This document shows positions 11,431-23,159 of a stretch of DNA of 64,000 nucleotides, piece by piece. The stretch is from Poronia punctata (taxonomy: Eukaryota > Ascomycota > Sordariomycetes > Xylariales > Xylariaceae). The notes beneath the pieces were generated by a model. It searched no databases and was not told the origin of the DNA. It was given only the letters and a program-made list of their open reading frames with translations. Position numbers and translations under genes: made by a program. The stretch's first letter is position 1, and every line of letters begins with the position of its first letter. Where the stretch lies: positions 1 to 64,000 of the forward strand of contig MU401552.1 of assembly GCA_022579005.1 (NCBI GenBank). The letters run 5' to 3'.

Positions 11431-13527
11431 TTACTTGGCTAGGAAGCGTTGGAAAGCCTCCTGTTCAATGATGACATTACCGACGGCACGGAGCCTCTTT
11501 CGACCCGCCTTCTGCTTTTCAAGCAGTTTCTTCCGCCTCGTGATATCACTAGCGTGTAGTTTAGCCAGCACATCCTTGCGGAACGGCTTGATCGTCTCTC
11601 TTGCCACAATCTTCTTGCCCACCGCAGCTTGGATGATGACCTCAAACATCTGTCGCTGCACGTGCTCCTTGAATTTCGTGACCCATTGCCGACCGAGACG
11701 ATCGACCTGCGATCTGTGGACCACGCGCGCTATCGCGTCCACTGGCTGCTTGTTGACGAGTAGCTGCAGTTTGACCAGATCACTCTGGCGCCACCCCGCG
11801 TCCTCGTAGTCGAGCGTGGCATAACCTTTGGTGGCACCCTTCAACTTCCCAAACAGGTCGTCCACTAGCTGTGCAGTCGGGATACGGTACTTCACAATGA
11901 CCTGCATGCCCTGGAAGAATTCGAGACTCTCCTGTTCGCCGCGGCAGGCCTCGCATAATTCTATGGCGCGACCGAGATATTCCTCCGGGGCAGTAATGGT
12001 GGCAAGCACGTAGGGCTCGTAGTAGGAGGCAGCGCGCGCTTTGTGGTCTTCCATGTCGGGGAAATCAGCAGGGCTCTGGTGTATGACCTCTGTACCATCC
12101 TGGTATACAATCTTGGTCTGGACGGCGGGTTCGGTGATGATGACGCTCGCGCCGTACTCTTGTCGCAGGCGGTCTTGGAATACGGAGCAGTGCAGACTTC
12201 CCAGAAACCCTACTCTCCAGCCTGCGCCGAGAGCCTCGGAATGGTCTTTGTACAGTGTTATGCTGCGGTCGTTGAGGACAAGCTGCGTGATACTGTCCGA
12301 GAGACGACTGTAGTCGGCCGGGTCGGTAGGGAAGGCCGCGACGAAGACCATGGGCTTCGGCTCCTCGAAACCAGGGTACGGCTCGACTACATCTTCTGAC
12401 CCAGCCGTTGTGAAGGTATCGCCAATCTTGGCGTCCTGTATCTTCTTCATGCCGGGGTTGAAGAAGATATAACCGACTTGTCCGGCTCGTAAAGTGGACT
12501 GCGGTACTTGCGTGGGGTATCGGATACCAACTTCGCCGACCGTGTACTTCTCATTTGTAGCAAAACTGACAAGGGTGTCGCCGGCCTTGACAGTGCCATC
12601 GAATAGTCTGACGAGGCAGACTACGCCACGGAAACTATCATACCAAGAATCCACGAGTAACATCCTCAAGGGTTTGGACTCGTCGCCAGTAGGTGCAGGA
12701 ATCGTCTCGACAATGGCCGGTAGCAATTTCTTGACGTTCAACCCCGTCTTGGCACTAACACCGATAGCTTTTCTCGAGTCCAGTTCAAAGGTTGATTCTA
12801 GCTGTTCCAACACGCGAGGGACGTCGGCCGCATTCATGTCGATCTTGTTGACGACGGGGAGAATCTTCAAGCCCTCGGCAAAGGCGAGGTAGAAGTTGGC
12901 GACAGTCTGGGCCTGTACACCCTGGCTGGCGTCTACGAGTAGGAGAGCGCCACCACAACTCGCATACGATCGGGTGACTTCGGCGCGGAAGTCGACGTGG
13001 CCGGGTGTATCGACAAGATGGAGCAGGTAGTCGAGCCCATTGTGGTTGTAAATCATGGTACATGTTTGGGCTTTGACGGTAATTCCACGTTCTCGCTCCA
13101 CTTCGAGCGTATCTAGGATCTGTCGGTTTGTATTGGACGACGATATGGTACCCGTAAGCTCGAGGAGCCGGTCGGACAGGGTCGATTTGCCATGGTCGAT
13201 GTGGGCTACGATGCAGAAGTTGCGAAAGCGTTCAATTGGAATAGCCGCTATGCGCCGTTCGAGTTCGAGGGCCGCTGCCTTGGACGTGCTGCTGTAACGA
13301 ATGGTCTGGACGATTGGACTGGGTGACAGCGGTATCGAAGTCGCGCTCGGTATCGTGCCCCTCGATAGACATATCCGAGGAGACGGTATTCTATGTTGCG
13401 TCGGGGAGAGAGGGAGATGGGGACGCGCTTGGGAGTGCGCAGCTCGAGTGCTATAAGACGCACAGCGAGGCAAAGTGCGCAGGCATGGTCGCATGCGGGC
13501 GGAAGACAGACAAACGCTGCCACCCAT
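11431..13527 (-). CDS. GUF1: mitochondrial translation factor GUF1 (EF4/LepA)
   Basis: This intronless gene encodes 698 aa, starting at ATG 13527; a second Met at 13494 is also possible. The first ~90 residues are rich in Arg and Ser and lack acidic residues, as expected of a mitochondrial presequence. The GTPase domain shows G1 AHIDHGKST (about 108-116), G2 RGIT (147-150), G3 DTPGH (173-177) and G4 NKID (227-230). The EF4 domains II/III and the LepA-specific C-terminal domain follow to the end ([13 protein letters not shown]). The family is a ribosome-binding GTPase that helps mitochondrial protein synthesis under stress and back-translocates ribosomes. Length and domain order are normal. 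It is divergent from MAD2, with under 400 bp between the starts. Confidence 0.96.
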   Translation of the reverse strand: MGGSVCLSSARMRPCLRTLPRCASYSTRAAHSQARPHLPLSPTQHRIPSPRICLSRGTIPSATSIPLSPSPIVQTIRYSSTSKAAALELERRIAAIPIERFRNFCIVAHIDHGKSTLSDRLLELTGTISSSNTNRQILDTLEVERERGITVKAQTCTMIYNHNGLDYLLHLVDTPGHVDFRAEVTRSYASCGGALLLVDASQGVQAQTVANFYLAFAEGLKILPVVNKIDMNAADVPRVLEQLESTFELDSRKAIGVSAKTGLNVKKLLPAIVETIPAPTGDESKPLRMLLVDSWYDSFRGVVCLVRLFDGTVKAGDTLVSFATNEKYTVGEVGIRYPTQVPQSTLRAGQVGYIFFNPGMKKIQDAKIGDTFTTAGSEDVVEPYPGFEEPKPMVFVAAFPTDPADYSRLSDSITQLVLNDRSITLYKDHSEALGAGWRVGFLGSLHCSVFQDRLRQEYGASVIITEPAVQTKIVYQDGTEVIHQSPADFPDMEDHKARAASYYEPYVLATITAPEEYLGRAIELCEACRGEQESLEFFQGMQVIVKYRIPTAQLVDDLFGKLKGATKGYATLDYEDAGWRQSDLVKLQLLVNKQPVDAIARVVHRSQVDRLGRQWVTKFKEHVQRQMFEVIIQAAVGKKIVARETIKPFRKDVLAKLHASDITRRKKLLEKQKAGRKRLRAVGNVIIEQEAFQRFLAK

Positions 13528-13910
13528 CCATACAACTTTGCTCTGGTTGGCACAACGTTTACAAGTAGAGCTGGCTAGTATGACCAGCACTAATGTCCAG
13601 CAGGTAAGTGGATGATGCTCTCGTTGGCTTCAAGGATCGAACCACCTTATCTTATCGGTAAACTTATGTACCGTAACATTGGCACTGTATGTACTATGCT
13701 CATATACGCCGTTCGTACTGTAAAACACATGGACTGATAACTGTGACGCCAAGAGCCGTCGTGCCGTCACCCCGCCAAACCACTGGACATCATAAAGTAA
13801 ACAAATCTCGTACTTATTCCCAGCTTACCCATTTACACTGGAGAAAGAAAGTTCGAATCATAGTTTTAATTCCCTAAAGTGGTCCCAGCGATTCTATAAA
13901 AAAAACCACC
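13528..13910. promoter_or_regulatory. shared upstream region of GUF1 and MAD2
   Basis: This gap lies between two divergent start codons and must hold both promoters. I see no TATA box or clear motif. A GGTTCGATCC match on the minus strand near 13633-13642 resembles a tRNA B box, but no tRNA fold surrounds it. Confidence 0.5.
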
Positions 13911-14928
13911 ATGCCTTCAACGGGAACAGAGAAGGACAAGTCCAAGGTCCACAAGTTGTCCCTGAAGGGAAGCGCAAAACTTGTTGCTGAATTCGTACGT
14001 TTGAGGCCCATTCTTCAAAGATGCGTCGCAATGGGTGATGGGATGAAACGTGTACTGACCCGATATTCTTGACAGTTCCAATACTCCATCCATACCATCC
14101 TGTACGTTGTCCCCTACCGACGCCCTTGATCGAAAGAACCGACAATCGGAAAACCCACGGAGTCTGGAGCGGAGTAAAATCAGCCTGTTACTGACATGCA
14201 TACCCCAGATTCCAAAGAGGCGTATACCCAGCCGAGGACTTCACAGCGTATGTTTGCTGCTCAATCTCCTACCTCTTCGTCCCAACTCTACGGACTCCCC
14301 ACTCTTTATCTACGAGTACAATACCTACCATCCAAACTCGCGCTTACAAACTCTGCCATTTCCTAGAGTCAAAAAATATGGCCTCAACATGCTCGTGTCA
14401 GCCGACGACCAAGTCAAGGCCTATATCAAGAAGATCATGTCCCAGCTCGACCGATGGATGCAGCACGGCAAGATCAGCAAGCTAGTAATCGTGATTACCG
14501 ACAAAGACACAGGCGAGCACATTGAGCGGTGGCAGTTCGACGTCCAGATCCTCGCCTCCTCCAAATCAAAAAAGTCATCGTCCAAGTCTGCCTCTTCTGC
14601 ATCCGCCGACCAGGAGAACAGCGGAGCCGCAACAGCGACAGCGACAGCGACAGCGACAGCCGAAGCCCCTAAGACCGAGGCAGAGATCCAGGCAGAGATT
14701 GCCGCGCTCTTTCGCCAGATCACAGCTTCCGTCACCTTTTTGCCGCAGCTCGCCGGCGACTGCACCTTCAACGTCCTCGTATATGCCGACGCCGACAGCG
14801 ATGTGCCCGTGGAGTGGGGTGACAGTGACGCCAAGGAGATAGTAAATGGAGAGCGAGTCCAGCTCCGCGGGTTCAGCACAAGTAACCACCGCGTAGAGAC
14901 TTTAGTAAGCTATCGTCTCGGATCCTGA
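13911..14928 (+). CDS. MAD2: spindle assembly checkpoint protein MAD2
   Basis: Exons 13911-13994, 14076-14101, 14209-14247 and 14367-14928 join in phase to 236 aa. The HORMA domain is plain: GSAKLVAEF, FQYSIHTILFQRGVYPAEDF, VKKYGLNMLV, then DRWMQHGKISKLVIVI and IERWQFDVQI. The C-terminal safety-belt region has FNVLVYAD, VQLRGFST and ends LVSYRLGS. Mad2 inhibits Cdc20-APC/C when kinetochores are unattached. The protein is about 30 residues longer than animal Mad2 because of a Ser/Lys and Ala/Thr-rich loop (about residues 125-155). Part of that loop is encoded by a GCGACA hexanucleotide run at 14632-14660. Two of the exons are only 26 and 39 nt. Confidence 0.95.
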
Positions 14929-15452
14929 ACTAGGGATCATGTCAACTCTGGCTTCATCATTTTCTCTTGCTTTTTTTCCCCACTTCTACAAACATATTCG
15001 GGTCGTCGCAGATAGCATTGTCCTTTTGGTTGAGACGGAGGAAAGTGGACATGGTCATATCACCAGGATTGATGATGTCTCTAGGCGTTCTGGAGTACGT
15101 CGGCGTCTGGCGTTGTAATGAATCAAATGCGAAAAATAAAGACTTGATAGTTGACAACCGATCAACAAACCCGTGACTCTATACCATTCGTGTCTACTGC
15201 CGCCCGCCACCTGTATGGAAACTAAAGCTGTACTGCCACTGCGCGTCTAAATGACAAGCCCGCGTTATATCAATCCTGCCTACAAGTCCTGTCTCATGCT
15301 TCTATCTGTAACAACCACACGCTCCATCACACCTATTGTGGGTCGTGTCTTCCATAGAGATCTACGCTTTGCAGAATCTCAGGCTCTAAAGATTCGGTCC
15401 TTGTAGACTCTATCTTAGGGTTTCTGTAATAGAATATAGAGGATCGCGACCC
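14929..15452. other. intergenic between convergent MAD2 and UBP14
   Basis: This stretch holds the 3' ends of both neighbours. No frame or RNA gene is recognised. Confidence 0.5.
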
Positions 15453-18021
15453 TCAAACACGGCTGAAGAAGTAGACATAGGCAGTCTTCTTCATTTCTTC
15501 AACATCCCCAGCCTCGACAACCTTCTCGTCGTTGAAGAGGACCCATTTTGGCTTCTCCGCACGGTCGAGTAGCTTGCGTATGAATGCCACATAGTGTCTA
15601 GTCACGCTGTCAGTATATGCCCTCTATTGAGAGAAAAAGCGGGAGAGAGGGAGCAACGGCACACACCCTGTATGGATACTGGTTCCCTTGTGGCATACAA
15701 TACTTCGCAGCTCAAAATTGGCAGGCAAGTCAGCCGATCCGGCAGGCGCGCTCTCTTGTGCATCAGTGCCGTTATTGTCCTCGTCGAAATCCCCTTGTTC
15801 GTCTGGATGACTAAAAAGCCACTCGACCGCTCGCTCTACGTCGCCGCTTGTTTCCTTTAGGGCCTTCCGGGCCTGTGGCGCGCCAAAGCCCATGGCCCCG
15901 AGCATCTCTATTTTCTCGGGGTCAACCGTACCACTATTTCCCCCGCCAGCTGCTTCGAGTACCAGGGGCTCGTCGATATCCGCGTCTTCCATGTGGCCGA
16001 ATAGCCATTCCATGGCCGCATTGGCGTCGGAGTTTCCAGTCGCATGAAGCGCTTTTTCGCATCGGTTTCGCGGGAACCCCATGGCCATCAGTTGATCAAG
16101 CGCTCCCTCGTTCGGGGCAAACACTGGGGCCGCCGCCTTTTCTTCTTCTGGCAGGAGTTCTTCCGATGCCTGGTGGCCTGGGGAAATGTAGTCATCCAGT
16201 GAGATCGAGCCGTCAGGTACGATGACGGGGACATCGACCTTTCGGGGTACCCAGTTCTCTACCGTCATCTTCCTAGCATTAACGACAAGAGTGGTAGGAA
16301 ATGTCTTGAAAAGTGTCTGCTTCGTAAATCCTATTTTACTGTCGCAGGCAGTACAAGTTAATTCAACCGCCTCCTTGGCTGTGAAGCGATTGAGACACTG
16401 CTCCAAGGTGACCGGTTGATAACTATCGCTTTTACTTCCGTCGGGATTCGTGATTTTCTCGAGGGGCACATCGATGAAGATACTATCTTGCTCGACCGAC
16501 GAGTAGCGGACCCTTTTGCAGTTTATACATTGTAATCTATCCTCCAGGACGAACCGGAACGGCTTTGTCGGATCGGATAGGGGCGCTTGATGCTGTGAGC
16601 GTGTGATTAGTTTGACAAGATGTTGTAGCAGTTCAAATGAATCTTGTTGGCGCATCGTGGAGAACTCGGCATGACCTCGACCAATCAAATGTTTTAGCAT
16701 GCTAGGCGCAAGGCCTTTCTGATGCGGTATCTCTGGAGAGTCCTCCGATGCAATCACGTCCGTGTCGGGTTTGGAATAGCGGCCGGAGAGCAAGCCATCT
16801 GCCATTTTGCGCAACTGGACCTCAAGATCCTGCCCGGGGTCTGGCACCGAAGCAAGATCGTTACTAGAGATATTGTAACGTTCTTGGAAGGCGGGGAGAT
16901 CGAATAAACATTGCAAGATGCTTGCCAGATAGCAGCTGTTCCCCAGGTTCTTTAGGCCCGTGAGGCCAGGTCCAAACAATGGTCGTAACTCTTTGCCATC
17001 TTCGGTTGTCATCGAGAATTCCCAGCGGAGGTTCTGCTCAATCTGCATCTCGGTCAAACTCTTCTCAGTCTTGACCTGCTCCGCAAGGATAATTCCCCAA
17101 TGTGCCAAATGCGAGGCGAGGTCGCTATCCAGCCGTTCTTCGTCACACTTGTAGCAGTAAACATCTGCTGAACCCTCTGGGGTGATGGAGCCGAGCTTGA
17201 CTGCAACGCCATGCTGTGATTCGGTGGCATGAGCCAGACCGTGTGAATTGCCTCCGACACCGCCAAACTGAGCCCTGCCACAGCCTAGATTACCGCATTC
17301 CAGGCATAGCCAAAGGTTCTCTTTCAGATCGCACTTGGAGCAGTGTCCCAGATCGCCACTCTCGATCTTGCGGCTCGCAGTCTGTTGTAACATCAAGATG
17401 TGTTCACATGTAGTCATTTCCTGCTCCCATGCCTTGACCTCCTCGTGGCGAGAAAATGTGTTGGCTTTCAGGATACCGTCAACAATGGGGGCCAACTTCG
17501 CATGGGACTTGTCGAGCTCCGTTCTGCATTCGAGACACTTGACGGTAGTGGTAATGTCGTATCGATCGGTCTCGGTTTCAGCGGCTATAGCCAATTTGGT
17601 CATCTTTGCTGGGGGCTCATCTTTTACAACTCGCTTTCGGGTTCGACGTATATTCAAGGCGAGCGGGTGTGCTTTTGCCGAACTGTGAAGTTGAGAATGT
17701 TCCCTTTCACCAACACAGCCGCCATTAAAGCACTCGAGGCAGACATCAATGCCTTGTTGGTCATCCTACAGCCGGTCAGGATTTACGTAACGGTCATAAG
17801 GAATCAAGACAGCCAAGGAAATATGCAAAGAGGTGGGATCACATACAATAGAGTCGAAGCATTGTGTGCAATCCTCTCGGTAGACCGATTGTGCCGGCGA
17901 CGGTTTGTTTAAAACTTCTGAATGTTAGCCAAGATGGTATATACATTGTAGCACTTCCGCAACGTTCTAGGGAGTAGGCTCAGAAGTACTTACTGACAGA
18001 CGAGAGATGCTGACACGCCAT
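15453..18021 (-). CDS. UBP14: ubiquitin-specific protease UBP14 (USP5 type)
   Basis: Exons (minus strand) 18021-17994, 17917-17847, 17765-15667 and 15597-15453 give 780 aa, close to the yeast length. The long middle frame alone lacks both ends. Small 5' exons supply MACQHLSSV and SVYREDCTQCFDS, the start of a variant zinc finger. A short last exon supplies the rest of the His box and the C-terminus (YVYFFSRV). Domains in order: variant ZnF, ZnF-UBP (CEHI..., C-x2-C, HA...H, about 153-240), USP core with Cys box GNSCYLAS (Cys311), two UBA domains (LDQLMAMGFP, IEMLGAMGFG), and HTGHYVAF with the catalytic His. The enzyme disassembles unanchored polyubiquitin chains and keeps the proteasome supplied with free ubiquitin. 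Confidence 0.95.
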
Positions 18022-19802
18022 GGTGAACAGTAGGGTAGAGGGTTTGTAATACAGCTTCCAAGTACGTTTCGTTGGCGGGTGAGTAGTAGAAACGTTGCCC
18101 AAAGCTCGTGGTCTGTATATGTAAATGTAGGAAATAAACTGTGCAACCTCTAGATGGACAAGTTGGCGAGGCACAAGCTGTTTGGAGCTCGGATTTTCCA
18201 AGGGAATAATGACCTGAGCCGCAGGCAGCCAACGGGGAGTCGGTTAGCTTGATAACCTCTTCGCCGCGTTGTATGTGACGCACCTGACGATCAAGCTGAA
18301 GCTCTAGCTGCAAGCTGGTAGGTAAACGACGCTGTATCGTTGTACCTCCCCAGGCTTTTAACGTCAAGGTGACAGGGCGAGAATGACAGCGGAGGTACCT
18401 CAAGGTGGGGTGACCCCGCCATAATGCGAAACACGGCTTCCATACACGTACCCTACCTACCTAGACTGAGGTACATGTAATCATAAACCTCCGGGGAAAT
18501 TGCTACGGGGGTACTTGGACATGGCACTGTGATTTGACAAGCAGCAGGGTCAAATCTGTAATTTACCTTAAGCGCAAGGTGATACGGTTGGAGAATGGAT
18601 GCATTCATACACATAAACGTAAAATAAATGCATATGGGATTCACAGATGAATAAGGGCGGCTAACTAGAAGGGGTACTGGTTAAGACGGTCATCGTACGG
18701 CAGACTAGCAAGACACACAACCAGCGTCCAGTTGGTATAAACGCATCATGGCCATCTTGTAAACAGGGAGAATAGCTGAAGCAAACAACAATAATAACCT
18801 GGAGAATGGCAGGTGTATGGCCGAAGAGGAATCCCTTTTACACATGGATGCCGGAATAATCTCAACTTCTCTACGTACGATAGGTTAGAGGATTAGCACA
18901 TATGTACCACGGGACTTACCCTGCCTGCCAACTTCAATTGTAGTCAAAAATCTAGATACGTAAATATCTACAAGGTTTAGGGCGGGGCGAAACTTCGGGC
19001 AACCCTCGGATCCGAGCCGAAATTTTAACCCAAGATGACTCCCACCTTGCATGCGTCTGACCATTTTACTCCCGATGTGTATTCTGTATTCAACTGACCG
19101 GCCCATTGGGGTTTGATCTCTCGAGGACGTGGTAGTCCCCGTGGTCTATTCCAAAATTTAAGCAACTCGTACTCGTAGTTCGCTACACGTACAACCCCAC
19201 TGATGGGATTGATAAGACGAAACAGAATAACACAGTACCAAACACTGGGCAGTATCTCCGATCGTCTTGAGACTGTATAGCTCACTCCAATCAATGAATC
19301 AAACAGGCCACAAACCGACCCACAAATATACTATGACGCTTGTGTTTCTAACAAGTTCACCTTAAAAGTTGCCACTGTACAGTGCGTACTGGGGATAATG
19401 AAATCATCAGGGTACGGCGTGAGGAGCTCTCTGATTCGCCACAAAAGGGTCAGCCTTCCATCATCTTGCGACCGAGATCGCCGGACCGAGTGGAAACATT
19501 ACAAAGTCCGTTAGCTCTGGACCTATTACCTCTTGATTCGGGAAACTCTTTAATTCTCTTCCCCATTCGGTCACATCCATCATCGTTCATCACCTCAACA
19601 TCAACCAAAAACATCGCAAAACGCAAACCTACAAACAACTACCCATCGTCGCAAGCGAACAACCTCAACCACGCATCAGAAAGATAAATCTAAATCGCGC
19701 TGCACTTCCAAGAACTTCAGGTTCGTGTCTAGAACCGAAGGACGCCACCGAGATTATCTTCGGTATATACACCAACCAGACGACCACTTTTAATCAGTAA
19801 AG
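18022..19802. other. intergenic between divergent UBP14 and ISU1
   Basis: No gene is recognised in about 1.8 kb. The part nearest ISU1 (19550-19800) is CA-rich and likely its 5' leader. Short frames on both strands have no protein-like features. Confidence 0.5.
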
Positions 19803-20434
19803 ATGCTGTCAAGAACCCTCGCCAACACTGCCCGCCGAGCAGTGGCCACCTCGGCCCCTCGCGTCGCCATGCGTCAAACCCTGAGTCCAGTTGCGAACAT
19901 TGCTCGTCGTTCATATCATGAAAAGGTTTTGGACCACTACAACCGACCGCGGAACGTTGGTTCGATGCAAAAGAACGATGCCGACGTTGGCACCGGCCTT
20001 GTCGGTGCACCAGCATGTGGCGATGTCATGAAACTCCAGATCCGCGTCGACCCCAACGACAACCGTATTTCCGACGTCAAGTTCAAGACTTTTGGCTGCG
20101 GCAGTGCCATCGCAAGCTCAAGTTACCTTACAGAACTTGTCCGCGGCATGACCCTGGAAGAGGCCGGCAAGATTAAAAACACCGAAATCGCCAAGGAGCT
20201 GTGTCTACCTCCTGTCAAACGTAAGTACTGTTTGAATATTACGGATGCTATGATGAACTTGCTCGCTAACTCGCCACGTTCCCTATAGTACATTGTTCCA
20301 TGTTGGCTGAGGATGCCATTAAATCGGCCATTTCCAATTACTACACCAAGAACCCCCATGCCCGCAAGACGAACCTCGCGGGCACCGAGGCCAAGTTACC
20401 TACTGGTGGCGAACTCGCCTCGGCCACGGCATAA
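19803..20434 (+). CDS. ISU1: iron-sulfur cluster scaffold ISU1 (IscU)
   Basis: Exons 19803-20220 and 20289-20434 encode 187 aa. Residues 1-36 are a basic, Ser/Ala-rich mitochondrial presequence; the mature part starts near SYHEKVLDHY. The three cluster-ligand cysteines are Cys72 (GAPACGD, with Asp74), Cys99 (TFGCGSAIA) and Cys142 (LHCSMLAE). The LPPVK motif (135-139), recognised by the mitochondrial Hsp70 chaperone, is intact. The 68-nt intron splits the codon right after it. IscU assembles [2Fe-2S] clusters with the Nfs1-Isd11 desulfurase, frataxin and ferredoxin. Length and residues are normal. Confidence 0.97.
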
Positions 20435-21548
20435 ACATTTGCCCTTTCATATTTCAATCGTAAATGGATCATGATGTGTTGGGCGGTCTCCAGTCGCCGA
20501 TAAGATCATGTTGATGGAGAAGGAGAAAAAGAATTACGTCGTCTCATTGTCTCGTCTTTACCGGTGGTTCCTCCTCAAGAATACCATCTAGCCTTACCGC
20601 AACTGAAACTGAATTCGGAGTTGGGGCACAAAGGGGTCGTTTGAATTTGGGAATATGCGGGATCCTGGCTTTTCTGTCGTAACGAAACCATACCCTTATC
20701 TTGCGAAAGCGCGCGCAACACGCCTGTTGCATGTTCATACCAAATTGTATCATAATTAACCAATCAATCATATGAGACCCCAGACTACCATTAGCAATTC
20801 TTTGGTGTTAAGTCTTTGTACATACCTTTCTACCTTGTGTAGTGCTTGCATTTTCATATACATCATCACCCATCCCAGGCTTTAGGCAGATATATCACGA
20901 GTGAGAATAAGGGGGCAGAAGGACAACCGATCAATCATATGTAAATTTATAGCATTCAGATCCCAACTCCTATACCGGTATCCCACCTGTAGAAGTAGGC
21001 GTTTATAGAAGCTAATATTATATCCCTACCCCCTCCCCTACCTACGAGACCCAGAGATGGACTCTTGATGATGGCGAGGTAGGAGAGCGGTCCTCTATTA
21101 CATGCAGCAAGGAGGTTGTTCGGAAGATCTACTCGTAAAGGCCATGTTAAGAATAACAACAATACCAAAAGTCGAACCTGGAGCCCCATACACAGCACGC
21201 CAGTATATGATACGACAATGACCTGCAAAAGAAGGAATATGAGTTTCAGGATACTGATGGGATCTTTGCACATGTCAATATTGTTTAATTCAGGATATAG
21301 TTCTTCCTTCCTCAGTTGCATTTATTTTTTACCCATTCCTATCCGTGATATGCCAGCCCATTAACGCCACCGCAATGCAAGAGCCAAAGGTATCTACCAG
21401 TTAATATCGCATAATAAAAGAAAGACACCGGGCGGCTCTGAAATAAGAACTGACACCGAAGCTGACCTAAAACAACATGCCCGCCACCGATTATCAGACC
21501 GCATTTATAATACGTAGCCGCCTGGAGAAAAGTGGCTAGTCTGGCCAT
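20435..21548. other. intergenic between convergent ISU1 and UTP15
   Basis: Holds 3' ends of both neighbours. I see no further gene or RNA in it. Confidence 0.5.
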
Positions 21549-23159
21549 CTAGTCCAGGGACGCCAGAATAGTCGTCAACATGCCGTTTGTCACGGCAGCC
21601 TTTCTCGCCTTCTCTATCTCTGCCTTCAAATGGTTGTGGAGCTTCTCAAACGACGCGGCGAGCTCGGTGCTGCTGTCCGTGTATTTGGCGTACATCTCCA
21701 CAAGATGGGTACCAACGGTCACGCACATGGTCATATATCGTGGATCGATAATATGTCGCCGTGTCCAGGTGAGGATCGGCAATACAGATGTCTCATCGCG
21801 GCCCTCGAGGGCCTCGCGGAGAGCGCTGCGATGATGGAGCGCCACGAGCATGGTTAGGACCTCCAGTGGATCTTGCTGGGGTTCGCGTGAGTTGATGGAG
21901 AGAACAGAGTCTAGTGCGCCCTTGTAGTTGCCGTGGCGCAAGTCCTTGTGCCACCGTTTTTCGCGTGTTGTTCGAGAAAGGTCGTTGGCTATCACGACGT
22001 CCGCACCTTCGCCTACGATATCCAGACGTTTGGTAGCAGCCGCTTGCTTCTTCCGCTTATTCTTGGCTCTATCGTGTGTGGCAATAGTACCTGCAAGCAG
22101 CGCCTCCATCTCTTTTTCACGCTCGCGATCGCGCGCGGCCTCGGGACCTGTCAGGCGTGTGCGCAGTGACAGAATGCCAGATTGCATACCAACGGCCAGA
22201 TGTCGGTCATCGTTATTGGCCCCGGCCGTGATGATGCGCACGGCTAGGATGGGCGACGGATATTTGGCACCAGCCACGACATTCCAGCCCGTGGTCTCGT
22301 ATATCTTGATATGCCCGTCGAGAGAACCGGAAACGACGCGACGACCATTCGAGGCCGTACTCAGGGATGTCACTGTCTTCTGGTGATTGGAAATGACATG
22401 TAGGGGCTTGCCCGCGACCAAGTCCAGGACGGAAATCTGGTTTCCTGCCGACGCAAGGACAGTTGTACCCGACATGAGCGGCAAGACATCCTCGATCGGC
22501 GCGTGGTGCCTGAACACCATGACCGACGAGGAAGACGTCGGCGTTCGCGGATCCCATAGCCGCACCGTGTTATCGTAGCTGCCACTCACTAACAGGTTAC
22601 TCGTAGTTCCGGGCATGAAGGCGCCTGAGCGGACATAGTCGGAATGGCCTGTGAAGACGGACGTGCTCTCGGAGCTAGGTAGATCCCAAAGGCGAACAGT
22701 GCGGTCGTCACTGGCGCTCATCAGGGTGGTAAGATCTGTGGGAGAGAATTTAGTAGCCCATACAGGCTGCTTATGCTGGGTCCATGTCTTGAGAATGGCG
22801 CGAGACTTGACGTCGAAAACTTGTATCTTGCCCGTGTCTTCTGCAGCGACCAAGATGCGTCCGTCTCGCCGCACCTCTCCACTCCTCGCATTGTCGCCAA
22901 ATCGTGTAAAAGTCTTGACTAGTTTCCTCGTTCTTATCGAATAAACCTGGACTCTCGGACCGGCAGTGACGGCAAACAGGTCGCTATTCTCGCTGTTCGG
23001 GATCGAAGGAGGGGTGGTGATGTGCGTGACGGGGACTTCGGTCGGCGTAGGGATGATAAGTTGGTTTTTGAAGGTTCGCCAGTATCTCTGTTCTGCAGTA
23101 ATGGACGAAGGGCCCGAAGCCAACTTCAATCTCTGCAGTGGTCCCACCTCGGCCGCCAT
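21549..23159 (-). CDS. UTP15: U3 snoRNP / SSU processome protein UTP15
   Basis: A single exon encodes 536 aa, with ATG at 23159 in a good context (GGCCGCC reading into the start on the plus strand). Residues from about 55 to 345 carry WD40 repeats, for example MSASDDRTVRLWDL, LLVSGSYDNTVRLWDP and VVSGSLDGHIKIYE. A basic linker (RAKNKRKKQAAATKRL) and the UTP15 C-terminal helical domain (KDLRHGNYKGALD, PLEVLTMLVALHHR) follow. Utp15 belongs to the t-UTP/UtpA complex, which binds nascent pre-rRNA in the nucleolus and is needed for 18S rRNA production and Pol I transcription. Length matches the family. Confidence 0.95.
   Translation of the reverse strand: MAAEVGPLQRLKLASGPSSITAEQRYWRTFKNQLIIPTPTEVPVTHITTPPSIPNSENSDLFAVTAGPRVQVYSIRTRKLVKTFTRFGDNARSGEVRRDGRILVAAEDTGKIQVFDVKSRAILKTWTQHKQPVWATKFSPTDLTTLMSASDDRTVRLWDLPSSESTSVFTGHSDYVRSGAFMPGTTSNLLVSGSYDNTVRLWDPRTPTSSSSVMVFRHHAPIEDVLPLMSGTTVLASAGNQISVLDLVAGKPLHVISNHQKTVTSLSTASNGRRVVSGSLDGHIKIYETTGWNVVAGAKYPSPILAVRIITAGANNDDRHLAVGMQSGILSLRTRLTGPEAARDREREKEMEALLAGTIATHDRAKNKRKKQAAATKRLDIVGEGADVVIANDLSRTTREKRWHKDLRHGNYKGALDSVLSINSREPQQDPLEVLTMLVALHHRSALREALEGRDETSVLPILTWTRRHIIDPRYMTMCVTVGTHLVEMYAKYTDSSTELAASFEKLHNHLKAEIEKARKAAVTNGMLTTILASLD

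Noticed and set aside
13633..13642. Possible tRNA B box on the minus strand
   Set aside because: No matching A box, acceptor stem or anticodon arm can be folded around it.
21928..22386. 152-codon plus-strand frame
   Set aside because: Antisense shadow of UTP15.
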